Notes: generated by a model from the letters alone, not told the origin. 64,000 nucleotides of DNA from Candidatus Dechloromonas phosphoritropha (GCA_016722705.1 JADKGN010000004.1:1612001-1676000), one strand, 5' to 3'; shown: positions 7,454-16,926, counted from the first letter of the stretch. Numbers and translations are program-made.

Positions 7454-10107
7454 CCTGGCACGCGCTGACCGCGGACCACGCCGCCGACCGGCTCGGCGTC
7501 GACCACACGCGGGGGCTGAGCGCGAACGAGGCGGCGGAGCGCCTGCTCCGTCATGGCCCCAATCGGCTGACCGAAACGCCGGGCAAACCGGCCTGGCGCC
7601 GCTTCGCCGAGCAACTCGCGCAGCCGCTGGTGCTGGTGCTGATCGCCGCCGGACTGGTGACCAGCGCGCTCGGCGAATGGGTCGATGCCAGCGTGATCTT
7701 CGGTGTCGTGCTGGTCAATGCCGTCATCGGCTACTGGCAGGAAGCCAAGGCCGAGGGCGCGCTGGCGGCGCTGGCGCGCAGCGTCGCCACCCCGGTCACG
7801 GTGCGCCGCGATGGCCAGCGTCTGAAGCTTGACGCCGGCCAACTGGTGCCCGGCGATGTCGTCCTGCTTGCTGCCGGTGATCGCGTCCCGGCTGACCTGC
7901 GCGTGATTCACCAGCGCGAACTGCACGCCGACGAATCGCTGCTGACCGGCGAGTCACTGCCGGTGGACAAGAGCAGCGCCACCATGGCGGACGACACACC
8001 GCTTGCCGAACGCCGCAACATGGCCTACGCGGGCGCCACCATCGTCGCCGGGCAGGGTACCGGGCTGGTTATCGCAACCGGCGATGCCACCGAAACCGGG
8101 CGCATTGCCGACCTGATCGCCAGTGCCCCCGAATTGGCGACACCGCTGACGCGCAAGATGGCGACCTTCTCGAACTGGCTGCTGTGGGCCATCGGCGGCC
8201 TCGCGCTGCTCACCGTCGCGGTCGGGCTGGCGCGCGGCGAGGCGCCTTTCGACATGTTCATGGCCGCCGTCGCGCTGGCCGTCGGCGCTATCCCCGAAGG
8301 ACTGCCGGCCGCCGTCACGGTGACGCTGGCGATCGGCGTCGGACGGATGGCGAAGCGGCGCGCCATCATCCGCCGCCTGGCCGCCGTGGAAACCCTGGGC
8401 AGCACGACGGTGATCTGCTCGGACAAGACCGGCACCCTGACCGAGAATGCGATGACTGTGCGCGCCCTTTACTGTGGCAACCGGCAGTTCACGGTAAGCG
8501 GCCACGGCTACAGCCCGCAAGGCGAAATCCACCATGACGAGGCAACAGAGGCCTGTGCTGGCGCCCTGCGCGAAGGACTGGTCGCCGGTGCCCTGTGCAA
8601 CGATGCCGGCCTGGCTAAAAGTGGCCATCACTGGACGATCACCGGCGACCCGACCGAAGCGGCACTGCTCGTTGTCGCACGCAAGGGCGGGCTCGACGAA
8701 CACACGCTGAACGCGCTGTTTCCCCGCCAGGACGAACTGCCGTTCGACGCCTGCCGGCAATACATGGCAACGGCGCACGCCGCTGACGGCCAGCAAGTCA
8801 TCTACGTCAAAGGCGCGCTCGAACGCCTGTTGCCGCGCTGCGTCGAGCAACTCGCCGCCGACGGCCAGCCGGAAGTGCTCGACCGGGGACAGATCGAAGC
8901 CGTCGCCGAAGGCTTTGCCGGGCAGGGTATGCGCGTCCTGCTGCTGGCGCGCCGGGTGCTTCCCGACGACAGCGATTTGTCCGACGAATGCGTGCACGGG
9001 CTGAGCCTGATTGGTGTGGTCGGCATGATCGATCCGCCGCGCAAGGCGGCGATCAGCGCCATCCGCAACTGCCATTCGGCCGGCATCCGCGTCAAGATGA
9101 TTACCGGCGACCACGCCGTCACGGCACTGGCCATCGCCCGCCAGATCGGGCTCGCCGCCGACAAGGCGCTGACCGGGCGCGAACTGGCGCTGCTCGACGA
9201 CGATGCCCTGGCACTGGCCGCCCACGAAATCGACGTCTTCGCCCGCGTCGAACCCGAGCAGAAGCTGCGTCTGGTGCGCGCCCTGCAATCGCGCGGCGAG
9301 GTCGTCGCGATGACCGGCGACGGTGTCAACGACGCACCGGCGCTGAAGCAGGCCAATATCGGCATCGCCATGGGTCTGGGCGGTACCGAAGTGGCCAAGG
9401 AAGCCTCGGCCATGGTTCTCACCGACGACAATTTCGCCAGCATAGAGGCGGCGGTCGAGGAGGGCAGGGGGGTCTGGGACAATTTGGTCAAGTTCATCAC
9501 GTGGACGCTGCCGACCAATTTCGGCGAGGGACTGGTCATCGTCGCCGCCATCCTGTCCGGCAGCTCGCTGCCGATCACGCCGCTGCAGATTCTCTGGATC
9601 AACATGACCACCGCCGTGCTGCTCGGCCTGACGCTGGCCTTCGAGCCAATCGAACGCGGCATCATGCAGCGCTTGCCGCGCCGCATCGAAACCCCGGTGC
9701 TCGACAGCGCCCTGATCCGCCGCATCGTGCTGGTTTCGTTGCTGCTGCTGGCCGGCGCCTTCGGGCTCTACCTGCGCCAACTGGGGCAAGGCCATACGCT
9801 GGCCGAGGCACGCACCGTTGCGGTCAACGTCTTCGTCATGGTCGAAACGCTCTATCTGTTCAACTGCCGCTCGCTGACCCGCGGCTTCTGGACCCTCGGC
9901 ATTTTCTCCAACCTCTGGGTGTGGGGCGGCATCGCCAGCACGGTCTTCCTGCAACTGCTGCTCACCTACTGGGCACCGCTCAATGCCGCATTCCAGACGG
10001 CACCGATCGGGCTGGTCGAGTGGGCCGAGATTTTCGCCTTTGCGCTATGCTCTTCGTTGATCATTGCGCTGGAGAAATGCTGGACGAACAGCAGGCGTTC
10101 CAGGTAG
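7402..10107 (+). CDS. P2-type cation-transporting ATPase
   Basis: The 901-aa P-type ATPase of the Ca2+/Mn2+/Na+ (PMA1/PacL-like) class pumps cations across the inner membrane at ATP cost. It shows the N-terminal cation-ATPase domain (residues 10-75), actuator motif LLTGESLPVDK, phosphorylation site CSDKTGTLT with Asp341, ITGDH, and the hinge TGDGVNDAPALKQAN near residue 640. There are ten membrane segments and no CPC or HMA motif, so it is not a heavy-metal P1B pump. The exact ion is not deducible. The start at 7402 lies inside the end of the VanZ-like gene (52-bp overlap). Confidence 0.92.
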   Translation: MALPDNALPAADRTSPLAWHALTADHAADRLGVDHTRGLSANEAAERLLRHGPNRLTETPGKPAWRRFAEQLAQPLVLVLIAAGLVTSALGEWVDASVIFGVVLVNAVIGYWQEAKAEGALAALARSVATPVTVRRDGQRLKLDAGQLVPGDVVLLAAGDRVPADLRVIHQRELHADESLLTGESLPVDKSSATMADDTPLAERRNMAYAGATIVAGQGTGLVIATGDATETGRIADLIASAPELATPLTRKMATFSNWLLWAIGGLALLTVAVGLARGEAPFDMFMAAVALAVGAIPEGLPAAVTVTLAIGVGRMAKRRAIIRRLAAVETLGSTTVICSDKTGTLTENAMTVRALYCGNRQFTVSGHGYSPQGEIHHDEATEACAGALREGLVAGALCNDAGLAKSGHHWTITGDPTEAALLVVARKGGLDEHTLNALFPRQDELPFDACRQYMATAHAADGQQVIYVKGALERLLPRCVEQLAADGQPEVLDRGQIEAVAEGFAGQGMRVLLLARRVLPDDSDLSDECVHGLSLIGVVGMIDPPRKAAISAIRNCHSAGIRVKMITGDHAVTALAIARQIGLAADKALTGRELALLDDDALALAAHEIDVFARVEPEQKLRLVRALQSRGEVVAMTGDGVNDAPALKQANIGIAMGLGGTEVAKEASAMVLTDDNFASIEAAVEEGRGVWDNLVKFITWTLPTNFGEGLVIVAAILSGSSLPITPLQILWINMTTAVLLGLTLAFEPIERGIMQRLPRRIETPVLDSALIRRIVLVSLLLLAGAFGLYLRQLGQGHTLAEARTVAVNVFVMVETLYLFNCRSLTRGFWTLGIFSNLWVWGGIASTVFLQLLLTYWAPLNAAFQTAPIGLVEWAEIFAFALCSSLIIALEKCWTNSRRSR

Positions 10108-10118
10108 AGCGGACCACC

Positions 10119-10140
10119 TATAATGGCCGTCCCAAGGAGA
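10119..10140 (+). promoter_or_regulatory. Candidate -10 element and strong RBS for the ferredoxin gene
   Basis: TATAAT at 10119-10124 and AAGGAGA at 10134-10140 lie just before the ATG at 10147. The ribosome site decides the start and shows that the upstream in-frame GTG-like extension is not used. No good -35 hexamer is visible. Confidence 0.5.
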
Positions 10141-10146
10141 TTGCCA

Positions 10147-10455
10147 ATGAGTCATTACAAGCATCACGTATTTTTCTGCTGCAACCAGCGCGAGCCGGGG
10201 GAAACCTGCTGCAACGCACGCGGCGCCAGTGAAATGCAGACCTATGCCAAAGACCGCATCGGCGAGCTGAAGATGAAGGGCCCTGGCATGGTACGCATCA
10301 ACAAATCCGGCTGCCTGGACCGCTGTGACGAAGGGCCGGTCATGGTGGTCTATCCGGAAGCCATCTGGTACACCTATATCGACAAGGAAGACGTCGAGGA
10401 AATCATCCAGGAACATCTGGTCAATGGTCGGATCGTGGAGCGTCTGAAGATATGA
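10147..10455 (+). CDS. (2Fe-2S) ferredoxin-like protein
   Basis: The 102-aa thioredoxin-fold [2Fe-2S] ferredoxin resembles the Shethna / NuoE-C-terminal type. Cluster ligands are visible as FFCCNQREPGETCC near the N-terminus and the later pair in SGCLDRCDEGP; MVVYPEAIWY is a typical family segment. It is cytoplasmic with no signal peptide. The start is set by an AAGGAGA six bases upstream of the ATG. Its stop overlaps the start of the alpha/beta hydrolase by ATGA, so they are coupled; the electron partner is unknown. Confidence 0.88.
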   Translation: MSHYKHHVFFCCNQREPGETCCNARGASEMQTYAKDRIGELKMKGPGMVRINKSGCLDRCDEGPVMVVYPEAIWYTYIDKEDVEEIIQEHLVNGRIVERLKI

Positions 10456-11090
10456 GGGCACCGGAAGAGAAAATCATGGTCGACGGCCCCGCCGGCAAGA
10501 TCGAAGTCATCATGGAGCGCCCCGACGCGCCGCGCGGCATCGCGCTGGTCGCCCACCCGCACCCGGTCGGCGGCGGCGCCAACACCAACAAGGTCGCCTA
10601 CACGCTGGCCCGCACCTTCGTCAGCCTCGGCTACGCGGCATTCCGCCCCAACTTTCGCGGTGTCGGCGCCAGCGAGGGCGTCCACGACGAGGGCGATGGC
10701 GAAACCGAGGACTTGCTTGCCGTGCTGAACAACGCCAAGTGCCGCTGCGGCAACCTGCCGGTGGCGCTTGCCGGCTTCTCGTTCGGCGCCTTCTGCCAGA
10801 CGCGTCTGGCCCGGCGCCTGGTTGAGCTCGGCTACCCGGCGCAGCGCCTGGTGCTGGTCGGCACCGCCGCCGGCTTCGTCGAGGGCGCCCGCCACTATGA
10901 CACCGAGGCCGTACCGCACGACACCATCGTCATCCACGGCTCGGCCGACGAGACGGTGCCGCTGGAAAATGTCTTAGACTGGGCGCGGCTGCTCGACCTG
11001 CCGGTGATCGTCGTCCCCGGCGCCGACCACTTCTTTCACCGTCGCCTGCACCTGATCCGCGACATCGTCACCCGCGCGTGGCGGCACTAG
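10452..11090 (+). CDS. Alpha/beta hydrolase
   Basis: The 212-aa hydrolase is of the 'CocE/NonD-like, dienelactone-type' small class. The nucleophile elbow is GFSFGAF (Ser), the acid is probably the Asp in HGSADETVP, and the His is in PGADHFFH. The N-terminal HPHPVGGG motif is typical of this family, whose substrate is unknown. It overlaps the ferredoxin stop by four bases and the following ABC ATPase by 13 bases, so the three form one transcription unit. Confidence 0.87.
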   Translation: MRAPEEKIMVDGPAGKIEVIMERPDAPRGIALVAHPHPVGGGANTNKVAYTLARTFVSLGYAAFRPNFRGVGASEGVHDEGDGETEDLLAVLNNAKCRCGNLPVALAGFSFGAFCQTRLARRLVELGYPAQRLVLVGTAAGFVEGARHYDTEAVPHDTIVIHGSADETVPLENVLDWARLLDLPVIVVPGADHFFHRRLHLIRDIVTRAWRH

Positions 11091-11995
11091 CGGCAGCCAA
11101 TCTGCGCAAGACCTATGGCGACACGGAGGTCGTCGCCGGGCTGTCGTTTGCCGTCAACTCCGGCACCTGTTTTGGCCTGCTCGGGCCGAACGGCGCCGGC
11201 AAGACGACGACGCTGCGCCTCTGCCTCGGGCTGACCGCGCCAGACAGTGGCACGATCAGCCTGAACGGGCACGCCATTCCCGCTGCTGCGCAGAAGGCGC
11301 GGGCAAGGGTCGGCGTCGTGCCACAATTCGACAACCTCGATCCCGACTTCACCTGCGCCGAAAACCTGCTCGTCTTCGGTCGCTACTTCAGTATTCCCGA
11401 CCGCGAAATCACGGCACGCATCCCGCAACTGCTCGACTTTGCCGGCCTCGGCAGCAAGGCCGATGCCCGCATCGCGACGCTATCGGGCGGCATGAAGCGC
11501 CGGCTGACACTGGCTCGGGCGCTGGTCAACGATCCGGAAATCATCTTCCTCGACGAGCCGACCACCGGTCTCGACCCACAGGCCCGCCACCTGATCTGGG
11601 AGCGCCTGAAACAGCTCAAGTCGGCGGGAAAGACGCTGATCCTGACCACGCACTTCATGGACGAGGCCGAGCGCCTGTGTGATTCGCTGATCGTCATCGA
11701 CCACGGGCGGCTGATTGCCGAGGGCAGCCCGCGCCGGTTGATCGCTGAGCACATCGAGCCGCAGGTCGTCGAAGTCTACGATGAAGCCGGAGGTCACCTG
11801 CCAGCCTTTGTCGCAGCGATGCGCGATCTCGCCGAGCGGATCGAGACTAGCGGCGAGACCGCCTTCTTCTACTGCTCCGATGAGCGCGCGCTACTGGCCC
11901 GCCTCGCCGACGCACCTGGATTGCGCTACGTGCACCGCGCTTCGAATCTCGAAGACGTCTTCATCAAGCTCACCGGTCGGGAACTGCGCGACTGA
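11078..11995 (+). CDS. ABC-2 type exporter ATP-binding protein (NodI-like)
   Basis: The 305-aa ATPase has Walker A GPNGAGKT, signature LSGGMKRR, Walker B IIFLDEPTTGLD and the switch TTHFMDEAERLCD. The C-terminal 75-residue extension (EDVFIKLTGRELRD at the end) is the DUF4162-type tail of NodI/CcmA-like exporters. The GTG at 11078 is the first start and overlaps the hydrolase gene. Its natural partner, a NodJ-like permease, is at 13304, separated by one secreted protein gene. The substrate is unknown. Confidence 0.9.
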   Translation: MAALAAANLRKTYGDTEVVAGLSFAVNSGTCFGLLGPNGAGKTTTLRLCLGLTAPDSGTISLNGHAIPAAAQKARARVGVVPQFDNLDPDFTCAENLLVFGRYFSIPDREITARIPQLLDFAGLGSKADARIATLSGGMKRRLTLARALVNDPEIIFLDEPTTGLDPQARHLIWERLKQLKSAGKTLILTTHFMDEAERLCDSLIVIDHGRLIAEGSPRRLIAEHIEPQVVEVYDEAGGHLPAFVAAMRDLAERIETSGETAFFYCSDERALLARLADAPGLRYVHRASNLEDVFIKLTGRELRD

Positions 11996-12026
11996 AACGG
12001 GGCTTCGGTGCGACGCCGGCGCGGTG

Positions 12027-12057
12027 AAAATGGCCTGGAATTCGCCGTCGACCGCGC
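12027..12057 (-). repeat. GTCGAC-type dispersed repeat, copy c
   Basis: On the minus strand it reads GCGGTCGACGGCGAATTCCA and then GGCCATTTT, nearly the same as the copy at 6101-6131. It lies between the ABC ATPase stop and the next gene's start. If translated it would encode AVDGEFQAIF, the counterpart of AVDREFQAIL in copy b. Confidence 0.55.
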
Positions 12058-12126
12058 TGGACGCCAGGGCATGGCAATGGTCTAGAATGTCGTTACCCCT
12101 TAACCCTGAACTTGCGGAGGCTGACC

Positions 12127-13218
12127 ATGACAAACCGAAACAATCCAAACGCGCTGCGGGCATTGTGTTTTACGCTCGGCGCGGTGGTGCTCCCGGCGAG
12201 CGCGGCGCCAACCAATTATGAAATGACGCTGACGACTAACGCAGGCATGGGAGCCGGAGGCATGGCAAGCGTCTTCGGCATGATGACCGGCGGCATGAGC
12301 AGCAGCATCAGCCGGCACATGGATCTGCGCCTGACCTCGCCGACCGATCTGCCGGCCAGTTACGAAGCCGCGCACACGGTGCCGGAAGGCATGGGCATCG
12401 GTCCGCAGCTCCCGCTGCGCGGTGAACGCCGTTCCACCGGCGGCAACGGCGAGGAAAGCGATCCTGACGGCCGCGTGCTGATCTACTGGGGCTGCTCGCC
12501 GACCGTGGCCAAGGGTCAGCCCGAGGTGATCGATTTCCGCACCATGGCCGGCAAGCTGCCACCGGAAATCCAGGCCATGGCGCGGCAGAGCCGCAGTCAG
12601 GGCAAGGGCGGTGCACCCGATGTGTTGCTGCCGCCGCGCAGCATCGGCTGGCCGGGCGGCGACAGCAATTACCACGGCATTCCGGAGAACGCCTCGGCGG
12701 TTGGCGATCACGTCGTCAAGACCAATTTCATGAAGGACGATATCCGTTACACCCTGGCGCCGGCTCTCGACTTTCTCCAACCGATGAACCTCAAGGCGCG
12801 TTCGGGCGATCTCAAGGCGGCGGTGCCGCTCGCCTGGGATGCCCTGACCCGTGCCCGCGGCTACGACCTGCAGGCGGTAGCCGCGAAGGACGAAAAGGAG
12901 ATCGTGATCTGGCTGGCCAACCGCAACAAGAGCCCGATGCTGCCGGCCAGTCAGCACGAATGCACTATCCCCGAAGGTATTTTCGCCAAGGCCGAAATGG
13001 CGATGTTGACCGGTACGGCGCACGGGCCAGTCCAGGGGTATTCCTTCCCGCCGCAGAAGCCGGGCGAGAAAAAGCCGCTGATCTGGTCCGCGACGGTTCG
13101 CGTTATGGCTCATGACAGCGCGCTTCTCGGGATGGAAGCCGCCGCCGCCTCCGGGTCGGCGAACGAATCGGCGATGCCGGGTGTCGGTGACGTCCTGAAA
13201 GGTATCTTCGGCCGATGA
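12127..13218 (+). CDS. Secreted Gly/Met-rich protein of unknown function
   Basis: The 363-aa product has a signal peptide (ALCFTLGAVVLPASA, cleavage after residue 31), so it is probably periplasmic. I do not recognise a family. Residues 40-65 are rich in Gly and Met (GMGAGGMASVFGMMTGGMSS), followed by a segment with VLIYWGCSPTVAKGQPEVID and later PLAWDALTRARGYDLQAVA and IWSATVRVMA, which look like a folded beta-rich domain. The start is the ATG at 12127 behind GGAGG (12115-12119). It sits between the ATPase and permease genes of an ABC-2 exporter, so it may be an exported cargo or accessory. Confidence 0.75.
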   Translation: MTNRNNPNALRALCFTLGAVVLPASAAPTNYEMTLTTNAGMGAGGMASVFGMMTGGMSSSISRHMDLRLTSPTDLPASYEAAHTVPEGMGIGPQLPLRGERRSTGGNGEESDPDGRVLIYWGCSPTVAKGQPEVIDFRTMAGKLPPEIQAMARQSRSQGKGGAPDVLLPPRSIGWPGGDSNYHGIPENASAVGDHVVKTNFMKDDIRYTLAPALDFLQPMNLKARSGDLKAAVPLAWDALTRARGYDLQAVAAKDEKEIVIWLANRNKSPMLPASQHECTIPEGIFAKAEMAMLTGTAHGPVQGYSFPPQKPGEKKPLIWSATVRVMAHDSALLGMEAAAASGSANESAMPGVGDVLKGIFGR

Positions 13219-13303
13219 CCTGGCGTTTCTCCGGCGACCGGGCAGGGCAGGTTCTCTCCGGTCGCTCTTACCGGGCACGGTCCGGAGCGGAAGCCGGGGC
13301 GTG

Positions 13304-14080
13304 ATGCTGAGCGGCATTCGCCCCGCGATTTTCGGCTGGCTTCCAGTATGGCGACGCAATTTCCTGGTCTGGAAAAAGCTCGCCCTGCCATCGATCCTGG
13401 GCAACCTCGCCGACCCGCTGATCTACATGCTCGGGCTCGGCTATGGACTGGGCCGGATGCTCCCTACTATTGACGGCCAGTCCTACATCACCTTCCTGGC
13501 CGCCGGTATCGTCTGTTCGTCGACCATGAACGCCGCAACCTTCGAAGCCCTGTACTCGGCGTTCTCGCGCATGCACATCCAGAAAACCTGGGATGCCATT
13601 CTCAACACACCGCTCGGCCTCGCCGACGTTGTCGCCGGCGAGTTGTTCTGGGCAGCGACCAAGTCCTTCTTTTCCGGTGCTGCGATTCTCGTCGTCGTCA
13701 CCGCGCTCGGGCTGACGCACGGCCCGCTGCTTCTCTGGGCCCTCCCGGCCATCGTCCTCACCGGCCTCGCTTTCGCTGCGCTCGGCCTGATCTGGAATGC
13801 GCTGGCGCCGTCCTACGATTTTTTCATGTACTACTTCACGCTCTTCATCACGCCGATGACATTGATATCCGGGGTCTTTTTCCCGACCGACCAGCTTCCC
13901 GGCTGGCTCGCCGCGGTCGGCGGCTGGCTACCGCTGGCGCAAGGCATCGGGCTGGTGCGGCCGCTGCTCGCGGGAGAAGTGCCCGCCGATGCCCCAACCC
14001 GCATCGCAGCGCTGCTCGGAATGACGGCGGCTGCCTTCACCGTCGCGCTGCACCTGACGCGGCGGCGCCTACTCAAGTAG
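13304..14080 (+). CDS. ABC-2 type transporter permease (NodJ-like)
   Basis: The 258-aa inner-membrane protein has six predicted helices and the ABC-2 permease signature (TWDAILNTPLGLADVVAGEL; TLFITPMTLISGVFFPTDQL). It pairs with the ATPase at 11078 to form an exporter. NodIJ-type exporters move lipo-oligosaccharides or other amphiphiles, but the cargo here is unknown. Either an in-frame GTG at 13301 or the ATG at 13304 may start it. cutA follows after 9 bp. Confidence 0.88.
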   Translation: MLSGIRPAIFGWLPVWRRNFLVWKKLALPSILGNLADPLIYMLGLGYGLGRMLPTIDGQSYITFLAAGIVCSSTMNAATFEALYSAFSRMHIQKTWDAILNTPLGLADVVAGELFWAATKSFFSGAAILVVVTALGLTHGPLLLWALPAIVLTGLAFAALGLIWNALAPSYDFFMYYFTLFITPMTLISGVFFPTDQLPGWLAAVGGWLPLAQGIGLVRPLLAGEVPADAPTRIAALLGMTAAAFTVALHLTRRRLLK

Positions 14081-14089
14081 AATCCGCTC

Positions 14090-14407
14090 ATGGAAACCCT
14101 GCTCGTCCTCACCAACTGTCCCGACGCGGAAACCGCCAACGCCATCGCGCTGGCCGTCGTGGAAGCAAGGCTGGCGGCTTGCGTCAATATCCTGCCGCGC
14201 GTGCAGTCTATCTACCGCTGGCAGGGCGGGATCGAGTCGGTAACGGAAATACCCCTGTTGATCAAGTCGACCGCGGCGAGCTACCCGGCACTCGAAGAGG
14301 TAATCCGCGCCCTGCATCCCCACAAAATTCCGGAAATCATCGCCCTGCCGATCGATCGCGGCCTGCCAGCCTACCTGAACTGGGTGGTTGAAGAAACACT
14401 CCAATGA
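14090..14407 (+). CDS. cutA: Divalent cation tolerance protein CutA
   Basis: The 105-aa CutA1 family protein is a very stable trimeric ferredoxin-fold protein linked to copper tolerance. Family motifs are LTNCPDAETANAIA, VEARLAACVNILP, SIYRWQGGIE and LIKSTAASYPALEE. The stop overlaps the dsbD start by ATGA. The cutA-dsbD pairing is old and common in proteobacteria, where dsbD was once called cutA2. Confidence 0.95.
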   Translation: METLLVLTNCPDAETANAIALAVVEARLAACVNILPRVQSIYRWQGGIESVTEIPLLIKSTAASYPALEEVIRALHPHKIPEIIALPIDRGLPAYLNWVVEETLQ

Positions 14408-16170
14408 TCATGCGCCGCTTGCTCTTGCTCTTTGCCTTGCTCGTTTCGTTCGCCCACGCCGATGAATTCCTCGACCCGGCCATCGCCTTTCAGCCCGGCG
14501 CGCGCGCTCTCGACGCGCAGACCATCGAGGTCGCCTTCGCCATCGCCAAGGGCTATTACCTCTACCGCGACAAGTTCCGCTTCGCCGTCGAAGGCGAAGC
14601 AGTCACCCTCGGCAGTCCGGTTTTCCCCAAGGGCAAGATGAAGGACGACGAGAATTTCGGTAAGGTCGAGGTTTTCTACAACAGCGTCGCCATCCGCCTG
14701 CCAGTCGAGCGCAATGCCTCGGGCACGCTCCCGCTCAAGCTCAATGTCACCTCGCAGGGTTGCGCCGATGCCGGCGTCTGCTACCCGCCGCAGACGCAGA
14801 CGGTGACCGTCACGCTGCCCGATCCGGCGACCACGCCCGCCGCGACCACAGAAGCAGCAGCTGGCCCCGGGGTCGACGTCGACGAAAGCGGCAAAATCGC
14901 CGGCATCCTCCGTAATGCCGGGTTCTGGGCCAATCTCGCCTTTTTCTTCATCGCTGGCCTCGGCCTGGCGTTGACCCCCTGCGTGCTGCCGATGATCCCC
15001 ATCCTCTCCGGCATCATCGCCGGTCAGGGTCACCGCAATTCCCACGCCCGTGGCTTCGCACTGTCGCTCGCCTACGTTCTCGGCATGGCGGTGACCTACG
15101 CCGCCGCCGGCATCGCCGCCGGGCTGACCGGAACGCTGCTCTCGGCAGCCCTGCAGAACGCCTGGGTGCTCGGCGGTTTCGCGCTGATCTTCGTCGTACT
15201 TTCCTTCTCGATGTTCGGCTTCTACGAATTGCAACTGCCGACGGCGCTGCAAAGCAAGCTGTCGGAAGAATCCGGGCACCTGCAGGGCGGCCGCGGCATC
15301 GGTGTCTTCGCCATGGGGGCGCTGTCGGCGCTGATCGTCGGCCCCTGCGTCGCCGCGCCGCTGGCTGGCGCGCTGCTCTACATCGGCCAGACCGGCGACG
15401 CCGTGTTCGGCGGCACGGCGCTGTTCGTCATGGCGCTCGGGATGGGCGCGCCGCTGATCGCCGTCGGCACCGCCGGCGGCTCGCTGCTACCGAAGACCGG
15501 CCCGTGGATGGAAGGCGTCAAGAAGGGCTTCGGCGTGCTGCTGTTGGCCACTGCCGTCTGGCTGCTGACACCGGTTGTACCTCCGGTCGTTCCGATGCTG
15601 GCATGGGCGGCGCTGCTGATCATTCCCGCCATCTACCTGCACGCGCTCGACCCGCTGCCGCCGCATGCCAGGGGCTGGCAGCGCTTCTGGAAAGGCATCG
15701 GTATCATCATGCTGCTGACCGGGGCCGCGCTTCTGGTCGGGGCACTTTCAGGCAGTCGGGATCCGTTGCAGCCGCTAGCCGGTTTGCGCACCCCGGCCGT
15801 CGCCGGCGAGTTCAAGAAGCTGGTGTTCGAGCCGGTCCACTCGGTCGCCGAACTCGAGGCGCGCCTGGCCGCGGTCGACCGTCCGGTAATGCTCGATTTC
15901 TACGCCGACTGGTGCGTTTCCTGCAAGGAGATGGAGCGCTACACCTTTGCTGACCCGGCGGTGCAGGCCAGGCTGGCCGGATTCGTCTTGCTCAAGGCCG
16001 ATGTCACTGCCAATGCACTGGAGGACAAGGCGCTGCTCGCCCGCTTCGGGCTGTTCGGACCACCAGGGATCGTGTTTTTTGCGCCGGGCGGCAAGGAAAT
16101 CGCGGGTCTCCGGGTCGTTGGCTTTCAGGAAGCCGCAAGTTTTCTGCGTACTCTGGAAAAAGCTGGCTAA
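14404..16170 (+). CDS. dsbD: Thiol:disulfide interchange protein DsbD
   Basis: The 588-aa inner-membrane reductant conduit carries electrons from cytoplasmic thioredoxin to periplasmic DsbC/DsbG/CcmG. It has a signal peptide (LLLLFALLVSFAHA), an N-terminal alpha domain with the cysteine pair C120 and C126 (CADAGVCYPP), an eight-helix beta domain with the cysteines in TPCVLPMIP and GPCVAAPLAG, and a C-terminal thioredoxin domain with WCVSC (C504, C507). The length matches the family. It overlaps cutA. Confidence 0.96.
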   Translation: MIMRRLLLLFALLVSFAHADEFLDPAIAFQPGARALDAQTIEVAFAIAKGYYLYRDKFRFAVEGEAVTLGSPVFPKGKMKDDENFGKVEVFYNSVAIRLPVERNASGTLPLKLNVTSQGCADAGVCYPPQTQTVTVTLPDPATTPAATTEAAAGPGVDVDESGKIAGILRNAGFWANLAFFFIAGLGLALTPCVLPMIPILSGIIAGQGHRNSHARGFALSLAYVLGMAVTYAAAGIAAGLTGTLLSAALQNAWVLGGFALIFVVLSFSMFGFYELQLPTALQSKLSEESGHLQGGRGIGVFAMGALSALIVGPCVAAPLAGALLYIGQTGDAVFGGTALFVMALGMGAPLIAVGTAGGSLLPKTGPWMEGVKKGFGVLLLATAVWLLTPVVPPVVPMLAWAALLIIPAIYLHALDPLPPHARGWQRFWKGIGIIMLLTGAALLVGALSGSRDPLQPLAGLRTPAVAGEFKKLVFEPVHSVAELEARLAAVDRPVMLDFYADWCVSCKEMERYTFADPAVQARLAGFVLLKADVTANALEDKALLARFGLFGPPGIVFFAPGGKEIAGLRVVGFQEAASFLRTLEKAG

Positions 16171-16221
16171 CGAGCCGCTTAATACTCTCCCGCAATCGAC
16201 CTTGAACGCGATGACCGGAGA

Positions 16222-16857
16222 TTATTGATGGATCACCTTATTCACGGTCGCCGAATCCCCTTCGATCTTTCGCACCTTGTCCCGCGTCCACTGGACGTAG
16301 AAGGACTCGAACCCTGACCACCAGTAGCGCCAGCTGGGAGCCTCGAGGCCTTTCCTGTCGTCTACCTGCGGATAGCCAATGGACATGATGACCTGCTCTC
16401 TGGTCATGCCCTTCATCACGCGACCCAACTCGATTGCCGAACGCACTCCGACTGGAAAGCTTTCAAGGCGGCGCCGCGGATCCTGGGCCACGACAGCCCT
16501 GTCAAGCCATTGACCAGGGTTTTCACCGGTCTGGGCTGGATCGGGCCGCAACAGCATCTGTTGGCCATTGATCTCGATAATCGCCTGGGCATTGTCGATC
16601 TCCCTGATCAGCACCGGCGTCCCGGCCGCGATGAAGGGCAAGTTGACGTAATTGGAACTGTTGATCTGGTCGCCGCTGTAACGCAGGTTGCAGCAGGCAA
16701 AACCGCTGCGCAGACTGGCAGTCGACCAGACTCGGGTGGCGGCGCTCTGATCGGTCATCCCATTGCCGCCCGGCGCTCCGGCGCAGGAAGTGAGGAGAAG
16801 AACCCCGACAGCCGTCAGCGCAATCCGCGTGTACGGATGAATTCGACTCAGGAACAC
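16222..16857 (-). CDS. Putative lipoprotein with BamE/SmpA-like repeat
   Basis: The 211-aa product has a lipobox (VLLLTSC, Cys near residue 25). The C-terminal segment GRVMKGMTREQVIMSIGYPQ resembles the BamE/OmlA (SmpA) fold used by small outer-membrane lipoproteins. The start is a GTG at 16857 preceded by AGAGG. It is convergent with dsbD and downstream of the TSUP gene. The similarity covers only the helix-turn signature, and the function is unknown. The lipoprotein at 50140 shares the same short motif. Confidence 0.75.
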   Translation of the reverse strand: MFLSRIHPYTRIALTAVGVLLLTSCAGAPGGNGMTDQSAATRVWSTASLRSGFACCNLRYSGDQINSSNYVNLPFIAAGTPVLIREIDNAQAIIEINGQQMLLRPDPAQTGENPGQWLDRAVVAQDPRRRLESFPVGVRSAIELGRVMKGMTREQVIMSIGYPQVDDRKGLEAPSWRYWWSGFESFYVQWTRDKVRKIEGDSATVNKVIHQ

Positions 16858-16926
16858 GTGGATACCTCTTTGCTCATGTGATGATTATAACCTTCCGCCA
16901 CACCTGTCCCCGACCCACAGCGGATG

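Noticed and set aside
7954..9954. 666-codon open frame on the minus strand
   Set aside because: It is the antisense of the P2-type ATPase; composition is His/Arg/Gln-rich and has no domain, as expected from high-GC codon bias.
12100..13404. 434-codon open frame on the minus strand
   Set aside because: Overlaps the secreted protein gene, which has a ribosome site and signal peptide; the antisense frame has neither.
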